From Cinnamomum chago (lineage: Eukaryota; Streptophyta; Magnoliopsida; Laurales; Lauraceae): a stretch of DNA of 64,000 nucleotides. Each line of letters starts with the position of its first letter. Position 1 is the first letter of the stretch. Where the stretch lies: the NCBI GenBank assembly GCA_038049695.1, contig CP142456.1, positions 20,556,501-20,620,500 of the forward strand. Reading direction: 5' to 3'. Below are positions 25,340 through 37,218 of the stretch, piece by piece. A program made the position numbers and the translations under genes. The notes beneath the pieces are model-generated. The model worked only from the letters and a program-made list of their open reading frames with translations, made no database searches and had not been told where the DNA came from.

Positions 25340-26500
25340 AAAGAGAGGTACACATGAAGTTTCGGGCCATTCCGACATCATTTGGCCTAGCTTCACTTCT
25401 CCAACAGCTGAGCAGCAGCTCCCGGCGGCGACAGTGTCGAAGACTCCAAATCTTCGATCAGAGCCTACGGATGGTCTCAAAATACCTCCGAAAGGCTACA
25501 TGTCAAGTTTCAAGTCAAACCGACACCGTTTGACCCGCCATCAAATCTCGAGCAGCAAAATCAAGCCCTTAGGTAGCAAGAACTACCGAGGTCATCACTC
25601 ATCAAACAGAGCACATGGGCGGCTCCTACATACCTCCAAAGGGCTGCACAACAAATTTCAGGTCATTCCGATGACGTTTGACCCAGTTTCGATGCTCGGA
25701 AACAAAATCAAGCCTACCGGTGGCGGAGCACCCCGGGACCATGGCACCCAATTCGGAGCTTGTGGATAATCTCAAAATGACTCCAGTAGGCTCCCCATCG
25801 AATTTCAGGTCAATCGGACATCGTTTGACCAGAAGTCAAAGCTTGGCATTTCCCTCGCGGTGAAATAAAGGCAAGCGTTTGCATGACTCCAAATGGCTTC
25901 AAAACTCAAATGAAAGCCTATGGGTGGTCTTATCTACTGATGGGGGAGTCACACGTCGAATTTCAGGTCAATCAGACATCGTTTGACCAGAAGTCAAAGC
26001 TCGGCATTTCCCTCGCGGTGAAATAAAGGCAAGCGTTTGCATGACTCCAAATGGCTTCAAAAATCAAACGAAAGCCTATGGTTGGTCCTATCTACTGATG
26101 AGGAAGCTACCCATCAAATTTCAGGTCAATCGGACATCGTTTGACCAGAAGTCAAAGCTCGGCATTTCCCTCGCGGTGAAATAAAGGCAAGCATTTGCAT
26201 GACTCCAAATGACTTCAAAACTCAAACGAAAGCCTATGGTTGGTCCTATCTACTGATGAGGAAGCTACCCATCAAATTTCAGGTCAATCGGACATCGTTT
26301 GACCGAAAGTCAAAGCTCGTCATTTCCCTCGCAGTGAAAACAAAGTCAAGCATTTGCGGGCCCCCAAACGGCTTCAAAACCTGAACAAAAGCCTATGGCT
26401 GGTCTTGTCTACTGCTCAAGAAGCTACACGTCGAATTTCAGGTCATTCCGACAACGTTTGACCTAGTTTCGACGCTTGACAAAAATCGGCAGTTCTCCAC
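25340..26500 (+). repeat. Imperfect tandem array, period about 158 bp
   Basis: Units share the phrase TCAGGTCAATCGGACATCGT and then GACCAGAAGTCAAAGCTCGG. Matching points at 25811, 25969, 26127 and 26285 are exactly 158 bp apart, the next at about 26444. More divergent units extend left to about 25340. Open frames across it have no recognised domain. Confidence 0.8.
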
Positions 26501-27900
26501 AGCAAAGTCTTCGGCTTTTCAGAAAATGGGAAGCTTTGCGATCCGATTTGCACGGCTTCTCGTCAGGTTTTCTTGAGGGAAATCCAGCCAATAAATGAGA
26601 GGAAATTCCAAGAAAAATGCAGGAGAAAACAGAAGCGAAAACGGACGAAAAACGACGAAGAAAAGGCGACCGGAAGACGGCCGACCATGGGGCACAAACC
26701 CCATGGTCGCCGGCGACCATGGTGCATGGTCGCCGGCGACCATGCCCGGACCTCGCCCAAAAACCCCGTTTTCCGGGTACTTTTCGCGTTTCGAGTTGAT
26801 TGGCCCCTGTGATTTTTCCAAAATCTGATTTTTCGTGCATGATATCCGTCGATCTTCATCAACATCACGGATCCATCACTGGAATCATTAGATCATCATC
26901 GGACGCCTCAAGATTGTCAAACGGCTAACCAAGAAAGCACACTTTCTGCCCACCCGATCGCGAAATCGACTGGACAGATGTTGCCGGCTCGCTGACATCA
27001 ACCAATGTCTGAAATTGGATCACCATCCGACATCAAATGGTATGTGGGTCCATTGGTGACCATCGCAAGAAGAATCCCAAAGGACGCGGCATGACCCGCG
27101 ACTCTTCAAGCGCCCAGGCAATCAATTAATGAAGTTAAATGACCCGTTTATGGAAAGTTAATGCGGTCATTAACTCATTATTTTGAACGGCCCAATCATA
27201 AGCAAGAAAATGAGAGTTACAAGTCCAAGTAATCATGACATTAAAATCATGAAACTCCCATCATCATGGAGATTAAAGGCGATTAAATGCCCATCACTCT
27301 CCATCGGCCAATCAAATTCAAGGAAAAAGGAGTTACAAAACAAGTAAATAAAAACTTGTAACTCCTCCCATCATGAGCATTAATACCATAAATGCTCATA
27401 AACTCTCTTAAATGGCTACCAAACGCCTATAAATAGGAGGCCATTCCAAGGGAAACGGATCCAGAGAAAAATCGCCAGAAAATCATTCAAAAATCCTCGG
27501 AGAAATCTTTACAACTCTGCTGCTTCAAGAAAACTCTGCAGCAACCAACACTACAAGGTGATCAAAGCCCCTTGGGGGGCCACCCCCCCCAAGGCCACCT
27601 CTCCTTCTATCCAACATGGCTAGATACGGCTTTTCAGCCCGTCTACTCAGCTTTTTACCGGATATAGGACCTTATCTTGGTCCTTATCCTCTAAAAATCT
27701 GAGGTTGGAGCCAAGCCAAGAAATCAAGCATCAAAGTTCTCATCTGAAGGACGATGGCGGAGTCCATACATGACTCGCGACTGTCGATCTGAACGGGTCC
27801 CCCACAATCGCATGAGAAGTTAGATTCCATTTCTTTCTTTTCTATTGTATTGTATTTTTTCTTAAAGAGACACAAAATTCACATTTCTTGTCTTTTCATT
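26501..27900. other. Retroelement-like non-coding sequence with a TATA box
   Basis: Contains two adjacent GC-rich palindromes (26701-26744) and a promoter-like CCTATAAATAGG at about 27428 followed by a leader-like stretch, as in an LTR. Boundaries and family could not be set. No coding region. Confidence 0.4.
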
Positions 27901-27920
27901 ATTGATGAGATTTGTAAACC

Positions 27921-28000
27921 GCCTTTCACGGCAAAATCGCCTTTCACGGCCCCAAAATCGCCTTTCACGGCAAACAAAGAAAATCGCCTCTCACGGCATT
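27921..28000. repeat. Short tandem repeat of GCC(T)TTCACGGC hairpin units
   Basis: Four copies of CGCC-TTTCA-CGGC, one with a C/T change, spaced by about 18-25 bp of A-rich sequence. Each copy has inverted GCC/GGC arms. Confidence 0.7.
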
Positions 28001-29389
28001 CAAAACAAACTTGTCTCTTTTCTTTAAAATATGTGTGCAATGGAAAGTTAGGAAAAAGTTGATTTCCTTTATACTTGTGAAGGTGAATCTCCGGATCACT
28101 ACTCTAAATTCCAAGTATAAAAGAGAAATTGGCATACCCGTACAAAAAAAAAAACTGATGCCCGCTTTTCCTTTCTTTCCCTCCACCGTACCCCGTCAGC
28201 CCCGGGGCGGAGGCAGCTTTGGAAAAAGAGAAAAGCCGGGACCATCAGAGGGAGGCAGAGAGTGGGTGTGGGCAGAGACGAGAGAGAGAGAGAGAGAGGT
28301 GTGTGCATAGACGATGCCGAGCCGCAGTGAATGAAGGCTTCTATGGTGAAAATGGCGAGTTGAGAGAGGAAGAAGAATCTCGGTTTGGAGATTCCAGGTT
28401 TTCTTATTTTCTTGTCTGAAAATAAAAAAAAGGAGAAAAACGGGAAGAGGAGATTCGAAACCAGGCATGCTTGTGACGCAAATTCACCATCTGTTTTTTT
28501 TACGTGCATTGGTTAAATGTGAGAGGGGTATTCTTTATTTGATCATCTCCTGAGGTGATCAAATTTGAGGGCTTATTTTCACATCATTTTCACACCTCTT
28601 TTATGCACTTCATGTGTAAATGAGTGCAAACAAACATGATTAATTCATAATTATTACCCATGTTCACTAATTACATATGTAAATGAGTGCAAACAAACGA
28701 CCCCTTAGGGCACTAAGTATATGTAAATATCCATATGGGCTTACTAGCTCGAGTTAAAAAGGCTACGAACCCAAACTATTCACAAAATCTTTTATGCTTT
28801 TCAAGACTTCTAATTAAACACTTTAAAAAAAAAATGGTCCCCAACAATAGGTAGCCCTTTCCATATGTCTGAATTAATTCATCGATTTGTGGATAAATCC
28901 ACTCAGTTGAACCAGGACACTTATGACTAAGGGTCCGTTTTCCATCATATTTGTTCTGAAGTTATCACAAGTATGGAAATTATTGCTTCACATTTTGAAA
29001 TTTCTATATAATACATGTTAAGTGAGAGATCAATAATTCAACAATTTCTCAAAAACTCTTTCCTAAAACAAGATCGATAGTGATTTTCTCTTTTTCTTCA
29101 CAAAATAAAAGTTTCAAAAATCAAGGTATCTCCGTTTCATAAAAAATTCTCTTAGAAATCCCCTGAAAAATTAAAAATAAAGGAGAACTAAAACTACTAA
29201 GACTAACCCGAAGGTAAATACCCCACCCCCCAACTTAACCTAACATTGTCCATAATGTGAAGCACAAAAATAATGGGATATAAAGGACAAGTAAAGTAAA
29301 GAAAAATGAGGGATATCACCTAGGTACCTCTTAACATAAGGTGGAATGGAGGAAAACAGGGAGGACACCCCCAACTCAGACCAAAGTAC
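28001..29389. other. Intergenic or decayed repeat sequence
   Basis: No coding domain recognised. Includes a short (GA)n run near 28279-28299, a direct repeat with core TGTAAATGAGTGCAAACAAAC (near 28614 and 28677), and an imperfect inverted repeat TTTGATCATCTC / GAGGTGATCAAA near 28538-28563. Confidence 0.4.
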
Positions 29390-31240
29390 CTACGAAATGT
29401 CAGCGGCAAGCAAGAAAAAAAATGAAGAAAACCTATGAAGTACAATCCAAACCTGCGAAAAAACATGACTCAGCACTTCCTTCATGTCTACCTCATTTAT
29501 GTTAGGAATTAAAAATCTATGCATTCCCCGAGAAAGTGTAAAATCATCTATGCAATGAATGTGGTGTATGCAGATGGAGGGATCAATACCTTTCAAATCG
29601 GTAACTGACCAGCCGATTGCACTCTTTTGCTTTTTCAACACATCCAGGATTTGATCTTCCTGATCATTAGATAGACCGGGAGCAATGAGAACTGACAAGG
29701 TATCCTCAGGTGGAAGAGCTGTTACCACGATCTCAACAACAACATCGTTTGCAAAGCAGTCGTCCGTGTCTGGAGGTTGACGAGAGGCCCTAAAAGCATT
29801 CGGCCTCACTTTCATATTACCGAAAGAAACATCCATAACTCTGGTGAAGCAATTGATGTTCGCATTGGCCGTGGCCAAAAAAGGCCGGCCAAGAATGGCA
29901 AGAGTATGTTTCCTTGAATTTTTCACTGGTTCAATTCCAAGGACAATGAAATCAACAGGGAAAAAGAACTTATCTACCTTGGCTAGAACATCCTCAATTA
30001 TGCCCCAGGATACCCTGAAAGATCTATCAGCAAGTTGTAATGTAACCTGAGTGGGCTTCAATTCCCCCAACCCAATCTGCTCATACACTGAGTAAGGCAA
30101 GAGATTGACACTTGCTCCAAGATCCAATAATGCATGATCAATGATGTGACTCTCAATCGTACAAGTAATGGTGGGAGTGCCAGGATCTTTCAGCCTAGGA
30201 GGAGTGTCATTATGGATGATCGAGCTCACTTGCTCGGTGAGCCAAACCTTTTTTGGGCACATGAGATTTAGATTTGCACTTTTGAGTGCACAAATCTTTC
30301 AGAAATTTAGCATACGAAGGTACTTGTTTTGATAACATCCAGCAAATGTAGGTTGATCTTTACTTGCTTGAATACTTCTAACATCTCATCCATGGTTGCT
30401 CCCTTTTTACTAAAGGGAGAGGGTGTGTCAAGACAAGTGGTAAAAAGGGCTTTAGGCACATATGGGGGTGCCACAATCGAGATAGATGAAGAATTGGGAG
30501 GGGTGACCTCATTTCCCTTAGAAACCACTTCAGCCCCAGAACTCTTAGGATTAGCTATAGACTCGCTCACATCTTTCCTAGGTTCCTCAGGCCTAGTCTC
30601 AACCTCATGCCCATTCCCCAATGTGATAACCATTTTCTCGTGCTCATGATAGGTATCATGAGGTTGCGAGCCATTACCCACCTCAAATGAATTCTTAGGG
30701 TTGACCGTGGGTTGGCTGGGCAAACGTCCATCTTCTCTTCTATTAAGACCATTAACTATTTACCCTATCTGGGCTTCTAGCTTGGCTATAGATTGGGAGT
30801 GGGAATGGACCAGTTGAGTTGTTGCTTTGAGCTCTTTGAGCTATTGCAGCACTGTCTCCTCAAAGGATGGATTCCTTTGCGGTGGATAAGGGTTGGGGTG
30901 CTGGTAGGACAGTTGGGAATGGTAAGGCTACAGGATTAATAGGAAAATTCTGCCTTTGTGGTTGAGATGATGAAGTGCCCTGGCCGGGCGACTTCTGGGC
31001 AAAATTGAGGTGATTGCGCCATCCCGAGTTATAAGTAGTTGAAAATGGATCATTACCCAGTTTGGAAAACCCTCGTGCAACATTCAGCTGCTCTTGCACA
31101 AATACAGGAAATTGAGAGGCTGTAGGACAATTGCTCACAAAATGAACAGGACTAGAGCACAAAGCACAAATACCCTGAGAAGATGGGGATTGGAGAGGTT
31201 GACCCACAGATAATAACTGATCCAACTTTTGGGTCAAACG
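29390..31240 (-). pseudogene. Athila-like Ty3/gypsy gag-protease fragment
   Basis: Minus-strand pieces. 31261-30860 has a gag tail with CALCSSPVHFVSNCP (zinc-knuckle-like) and GFSKLGNDPFSTTYNSGWRN. 30723-30307 has a gag linker with KKGATMDEMLEVFKQVKINL. 30262-29390 has an aspartic protease with ALLDLGASVNLLPYSVY, then the pre-RT segment IGWSVTDLKGIDPSICIHHI. These are hallmarks of Athila-type gypsy elements. The frame then degenerates near 29470, before the reverse transcriptase, and no LTR was found. At the other end it abuts a truncated MULE transposase. Non-functional. Confidence 0.78.
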
Positions 31241-33480
31241 TTCCATATGCGGCACGAGCATGACCTGTGATCTAGATTAACTACATCAACATACTATGAA
31301 GATTGCACTTGATATTCATTCAATGCCACTACGCGTACCATCAGCCTTCGCGATTCTTCCATCTCTATGGCTAGGTACTTCTTTACGTACGAAGTTAGAA
31401 GTGAAGTGATGCTTGGTACTTGAGTTGATCGTCTCTGAAAGAATTCCATGAGTTTGGCACGTATCTCTTCTACTTGTTTCGTAATCGGGAGCAATTGATC
31501 GGGTGTCTTTTAGGAGACTATTTGTGCACTTTGCAGCATTGCTGGTAAGCATGTCATAACTGCATCCATGAGCAAATGCCGTTGCCTAGAACTGACAACC
31601 GATCACATGGATGTAATTATATGCACGCTCATTTACACTTTTTATGTGGTCCATGCAAGCATCGTACTCATAAGGGCGGTATGCCCTCGCCACGCTAAAA
31701 AACTTTCTTATAATGCCGTGGTCTTTGAAAGCCGCCTTTATGTTTTCAGCTGTATGATGGCAACAAAAACAATGCTTTGCACTTGACATTATGACTTATA
31801 CTGCAGGAATCAAGCCTTTCTGACGGTCGGGTACAATTGTTAGATTTTTTGGCTCACCCAACGACAAGGAAAAGTGTGCAAGAAACCACTCCCAACTATC
31901 ACGATGCTCCACTTCAGCAAAGGTAAATGCAATGGGGGAACAGTTGATGATTTGCATCATGTGTTACGGCCACCATTAGCACTCCTGGATATTTGCCACG
32001 AAGGTGTGACCCATCCACCGCTATCAATGTCCTTAGAGCGGTTTAGAATGACCTTAAGCATGGACCGAAGGACCAAAAGAAGCATCTAAATCGGTCATCC
32101 TCCCTGATGTCCAACGCAGTGTACGAACTGTGGTTGGTTCTATGAAACTCATTGCAATAGAGCGGCAATATCATAAAAGACTCCTCATACGATCCACACT
32201 CTTTGCACAATGAAAGTTCATTTGCCATATGTGCTCTTCTGTATGTAATGCGGGTCCCAAACTCAATCTGACATTCATTGATGATCTCCTTAGGTTTAAG
32301 ATCATTATTGCATCGCACATTCTCTTCAATAAACTCTGCTACTAGCTTCGCGGTTGCTTGCCGATGTGCAGTTCCCATTAGTGGTTTAGAGCAACAATGT
32401 TTGGAATTATACTTTCTAACTCTGAAGTGTGGACTAGAATCTACAATGGAGGCATGTATACGCCAGGGACAATTGACTCCTTTACAACTCGCTGTGACCA
32501 TCTTCATGTTAGTCATTTCGTGTTTTAAGGTGAAGTTATTGTATATTGCATACTTTGCTATAACTCTTCTAAAAGCCTCACGATCAGGAAACTCCAAACC
32601 TAGCCACATCTCCCTCCCTGAACCGGTCCCTTCTTCGGGCACGACATTATCAGGGACCATCGTGTCCATAAGGGGAGCTTTTGAAAAGCTGTCTTCTTCA
32701 TTTCTGCTTGTAGTATCTCTTTCGACACCCGATTTAATTAGTTCGGCAGCTACTAAACTTCCATTCCCAACCACATTTGTTGCGAGAGCACCTATGAAAC
32801 TGTGCACACTTTCGCTTCCATTCACATGAAGCATTTCTACATTGATTTCTTTGAACGTGGACTCATCATTGTCAGCAAAATAAGACAATGTTGTTGGGAA
32901 TTTTATATCGTGATCATCCTGTATATCAATCGTGGGAAATTCTTTAAAAGGTGGAGGTGAGTGTGGTAGCACTCCCTTTAATTTATTATCAAGCTTTCCA
33001 ATGCTCGGAGCTTCTCGAATGATTTCGTTTCTTTCATCCTTTAAAGAATTGCAATGTAGAGTTATGAAAAAAAAATTACTTTTGATGCAGGCTGAAAATG
33101 TTGAAATATAGTTTTAAGTTCAAAATATACCTATTGCCACGGTTGTGTTAGAAACTGTCTTCATCACATAGCCTTCTTGAAACGAATAATAATATCCATT
33201 TTGCTTCGCTTCTTGACGATTTTAACAAACCATTGATATCATTGTCATCGTAAATATCTATCAATGAAAAAAAATTGTCACTGTGTAGAAGATATTTTAG
33301 AGTTAGTTCATCGGAAGTTGTTGCCCAACTCGATGCTTCCAAAGCAATTTTGGATAGTCATTGAACGTGACATTGCTCGAGAGATATCTCATCTTCTGCC
33401 TTCCACCCTTGTACTAAGGACGATTGAGCTCAAATTCAAACTCACCGTCATAGTGAAAGATTATTAGGTGCTCAACGTCT
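31240..33480 (-). pseudogene. Broken MULE (Mutator-like) transposase
   Basis: The minus strand carries, in order, an N-terminal PB1-like segment (33342-33148, SDELTLKYLLHSDNFFSL), a Mutator DNA-binding domain at 32972-32043 (FRRVIAKYAIYNNFTLKHE followed by CKGVNCPWRIHAS), and C-terminal pieces in shifting frames (ARAYRPYEYDACMDHIKSVN near 31700; VEEIRAKLMEFFQRRST near 31460). The start of the SWIM zinc finger (NLDHRSCSCRIWN) is cut off near 31240, where Athila-like gag begins. Terminal inverted repeats were not identified. Several frameshifts make it inactive. Confidence 0.78.
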
Positions 33481-33997
33481 GACATGTTATTAGAATATCA
33501 TAAAAAACATAAATTACTTAGACCATCATTCTCACTCAATAATGCATGGGGTGTAGATTAAATTTGTGAACGTTTTCCTCCTTATTAGAAAGTAATTGTG
33601 TATAAAGTACTTTGAATAGTACAAAACAGTCACTACAAGAAATTTGGGGTTTACGGACGACATAAATTTGTCCCAAAATGTACATATTTCGTCACTGAAA
33701 CTAATTGAGACGAAAAATTTTCGTCACCCGTTTTGTTGCCAAAGCCTTGTCGCTAAAAGGTATTGGAGACGCAAAAAAAAAATCGTCATTGAAAAAGATA
33801 AATTTGTGACGATTTTTTTTTGTCTCCAATACACTCTGTTGAAAACATACTTGTAAGTAATTTTTTTTTCGTCTCCAATACACTCTGTTGGAAACATACT
33901 TGTAAGCAATTAGTAACAAAATATTTTGTCATTAAAGGAAGAAATTAGAGACAAAAATACTTTGTCATAAATATAAGAAATAGAGACGAAAAAATAT

Positions 33998-34981
33998 TGT
34001 CACGTCCGCCCAACTCAAGAACTTCCCAGAAGGTCACCCACCCTAGTACTGCTCTCGCCCGAGCACGCTTAACTTCAGAGTTCTTACGATTTCTGGAGCC
34101 ACACGGTTTTAGAAGTCCTCATGCTAAGTTAATACGGGATTTGACTTATAAGCCCATGATCAAGACTTGGATATTTCCGATGAGGGCTAACGGAGACTCA
34201 TCGTTTGAAGCCCGTGGTTGACACGCTACACCCCGTGGTTAAGGGTACCGCCCAGACCAAGATCTCACATTCTCCCCCACTAGAAATAGAGTCGTCCTCG
34301 GCTCTGATACCAACTGTCACAGCCCCACCCAACTCAGCATGAAATTTTCCGCTTTGGCCCACGTGCACGCGCGAGGACTTCCCAGGAGGTCACCCATCCT
34401 AGTACTGCTCTCGCCCGAGCACGCTTAACTTTGGAGTTCTTACGATTTCCGGGGCCACACGGTTTTAAAAAGCCTCATCCTAAGTTAATATGGGGTTTAA
34501 CTTATAAGCCCATGGTTAGGACTTGGATATATTCGATGCGAGCTAACAGAGACTCGCCGTTTGAAGCCCGTGGTTGACACGTTACGCCCCGTGGTTAAGG
34601 GTACTGACCGGACCAAGATCTCACATTCTCCCCCACTAGAAATAGAGCCGTCCTCGGTTTTGATACCAACTGTCACAGCTCCGCCCAACTCAGCATGAAA
34701 TTATCCGCTTTGGCCCACGTGCACGCACGAGGACTTCCCGAGAGGTCATCCATCCTAGTACTGTTCCCGCCCGAGCACGCTTAACTTCGGAGTTCTTACG
34801 ATTTTCGGGGACGCACGGTTTTAAAAAGCCTCATGCTAAGTTAATACGGGGTTTGACTTATAAGCCCAAGGTCAGGACTTGGATATTTCTGATGCGGGCT
34901 AACGGAGACTCACCGTTTGAAGCCCGTGGTTAACACACTACGCCTCGTGGTTAAAGGTACCGCCCGGACCAAGTTCTCACA
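33998..34981 (-). mobile_element. Cassandra TRIM with three LTRs and 5S rRNA sequence
   Basis: The LTRs are at 33998-34269 (272 bp, with an internal deletion of about 39 bp), 34315-34625 and 34671-34981 (311 bp each). The LTRs read TGTGAGA...GTGACA on the minus strand. Two 45-bp internal regions separate them, each with a minus-strand primer site TGGTATCAGAGC (the second degenerate) and a purine tract AGTGGGGGAGAA. Each LTR carries the 3' part of 5S rRNA in minus orientation, including the internal control region AGTTAAGCGTGCT(C)GGGCGAG, the defining feature of Cassandra. No coding capacity. No matching TSD was found, as expected if the array arose by unequal recombination. Confidence 0.88.
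34368..34440 (-). other. 5S rRNA-derived segment in Cassandra LTR 2
   Basis: About 73 nt match the 3' half of plant 5S rRNA (GGATGGGTGACCTCCTGGGA and the control region). Homologous segments lie near 34019-34085 and 34727-34800. The 5' part of 5S is absent, so this is not a working 5S gene. Confidence 0.85.
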
Positions 34982-35390
34982 GTAGCAGAGACTGAGAGAG
35001 GTAGGTGTACCTGGCGATGGCGGACTCCTGGATGGAGGATGATGGGCACAGATGATGGTGATTGGTGATGGTGGCTGCGTTTGGGAGTTCTAGGCGAGAG
35101 AGATTGAGAGAAGTAGAGATAAGAGGGATCACTGATCAGGGATGGGTCTGCACTGCATGTGTTGATGGAGGGTGATGATGATTGATGGGGGCCAATGGGC
35201 CATGGTGCTGCTGTCTGAGACGATGGGTGGGAGATGTTGGAAAAGGGTTTTGGAAAATAGGGAAAAGGGTTCTTCTCTCCTCTTCTGGAAAAGGGTTTTG
35301 GAAAAGGGGGAAAATGATTTTGGAAATGAGAGACTGGGATAGATGGAAGGACAAAGGGGGAAATGGGTTTTGGAAAAGGGGCGTTGGATT

Positions 35391-35437
35391 GGGGGGGGGG
35401 GGGGGGTTGGAAGTTAGGGCCGGGGGGGGGGGGGGGG
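35391..35437. repeat. Two poly-G runs
   Basis: 16 G at 35391-35406 and 16 G at 35422-35437. The minus-strand proline-rich frame through them is an artefact. Confidence 0.9.
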
Positions 35438-35479
35438 CATTTTAGTCTTTTTAAAGGCTTTTCCAAAGCAATACTTGTA

Positions 35480-35873
35480 AGAGAGGAATAAGCTCAAGTG
35501 CGAATGAAATTGACGCCTTATTTTGTTGGCCGAAATATTTTCGTTTTCCATAACTTATCCTTATTAGTGACGAATTACGTTCGTCGCAAAAACAAATTAT
35601 ATTTTGTGACAAAAATTTTCGTCTCCAATGAGCTAAAATAATTCGCACCCGCAAATGAAATTGGCGCCTTATTTTGGTGACGAAATATTTTCGTCTTCTA
35701 TAACTTATCCTTATTAGTGATAAATTAAGTTTGTCACAAAAACAAATTATATTTTTTGACAAAAATGTTCGTCTCCAATGAGCTAAAATAATCCGCGCCA
35801 AAGCAAATGAAATTAGCGCCTTATTTTGGTGACGAAATATGTTCGTCTTCCATAACTTATCCTTATTGGTGAC
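35480..35873. repeat. CACTA subterminal tandem units (about 150 bp)
   Basis: Three units share AAATGAAATTGGCGCC followed by TTATTTTGGTGACGAAATA, at about 35500, 35655 and 35806. The gypsy element inserted inside the last one, duplicating GTGAC. Confidence 0.8.
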
Positions 35874-36577
35874 TGTAAGTGCAAGAATAATAATACTCAC
35901 AAGATCAGGATGCCTCTTAGGACTTACTCAATGCATGGAGGAGATAACTGCGACGACCTGAGCCTGAAAGAGGAGAAAGACAAAGGTCAGAGGACCCTGG
36001 CTATGGGCAGCGCAGGGCTCTCCGATGCTTAAGTCAGTAATGAATCGGAGAAGAAGAAGAAAGACTATGTGTCTCTGTCCGAATGCTTACCCCTGCTCCC
36101 TTTGGCTCGTGCCTTATATATGGGACAGTCTTGGGTGAATGCCAGTGGGCTTGGTGATGTGACCTGGGTCACATCAGCCCACAAAGTCATTAATGAAGGT
36201 CCATCGTAGCCCACACTGCATTTAATGTGGGTCCGATCAGCCCACAATGCATTTAATGTCAGTCACATTGGGCCTGATCCTGCCCTGATCTGGTGGTGGC
36301 TGAAGTCCCATCAGATCCCTTCCTTGGGCTTCGTCACGATAGGGCCGTGGCTATTAGCTGCAAGCGCAATAGTGCAGTGCCGAGATCGCACTACCGAGAC
36401 CGAACAGGATGTGCGACCGCACTGAATACTGTTTGGCCGAGACCAGCACATAGTGCCGAGACCGAAGTGGATCTGATTGTAGCCGAGACCAAGGGACGTG
36501 GTCCCCATACAGTAGCATACCGAGCATACTCTAGCCGAGACCAAGAGGAACTGGTTCCCGAAATGGGCCCCCACACA
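35874..36577 (-). repeat. Tat element 3' LTR
   Basis: 704 bp, plus-strand termini TGTAAGTGC and CCCCCACACA. No difference from 47140-47843 found on base-by-base reading. Confidence 0.93.
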
Positions 36578-37218
36578 ATAGCCCCTCAGTTCTTGACCTC
36601 TAGGGCTTTCTCGGGCGCTAGGGTTAAGAGCTGGACCGATCTCCCGAGACGGATAGTGCTTACCTTCCATTTGCCTTTTGGTTAAGGGTTCTGACTCATT
36701 CGGCGCCAGACGCCACCACTGCTTCGTATGCCAGGAGCAATAAAGGGGGTAATAAATGCGGGGGCTATGATTAGCATGGGAAGGCGGACCATCATCGCCG
36801 CAGCGCCACGCGTTATTGCCTGGTGGGTTCTCTTGTCCTTTCGAGGGGGCGTGCAACGCAAGCCGAGGCGACATCTCACGCGTGTCCCGCTTCGAATTCC
36901 GGAATGGCGCCCGTTCCCCCCTTTATATTCACCTCCGTCTTCTCCCTTGGTCATTTCTGCAATCGAAACTTGACGAAGCTCTGCTAGAATCTCTGCTCGC
37001 CAGAACCTCTGCTGCCAGGACCATCTCCGTCACGACCCCTTAGCGTCGCCCAGAACTACCGCTAGGAACAGTGAGGGCAACAATCTGTGAGTGCCCTTGC
37101 CCCGTTCTCCTTTCTCATTTTGTATTTCTGGCCTAAACCCACCTAGGGTCTCCTCTGTCCCTCAGGTCCTTCCACAGTTCAGACCCCTAGAGATTGTTAG
37201 GGTTCCTTAGATTCAGAG

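Noticed and set aside
28538..28563. MITE end from TTTGATCATCTC inverted repeat
   Set aside because: Imperfect arms, and no element or duplication around it.
34019..34800. Three apparent 5S rRNA genes
   Set aside because: Only the 3' part of 5S is present, and each copy lies inside a Cassandra LTR, so these are element-borne fragments.
34951..35466. Minus-strand proline-rich 171-codon frame
   Set aside because: Driven by poly-G runs and overlaps the Cassandra LTR; no independent support.
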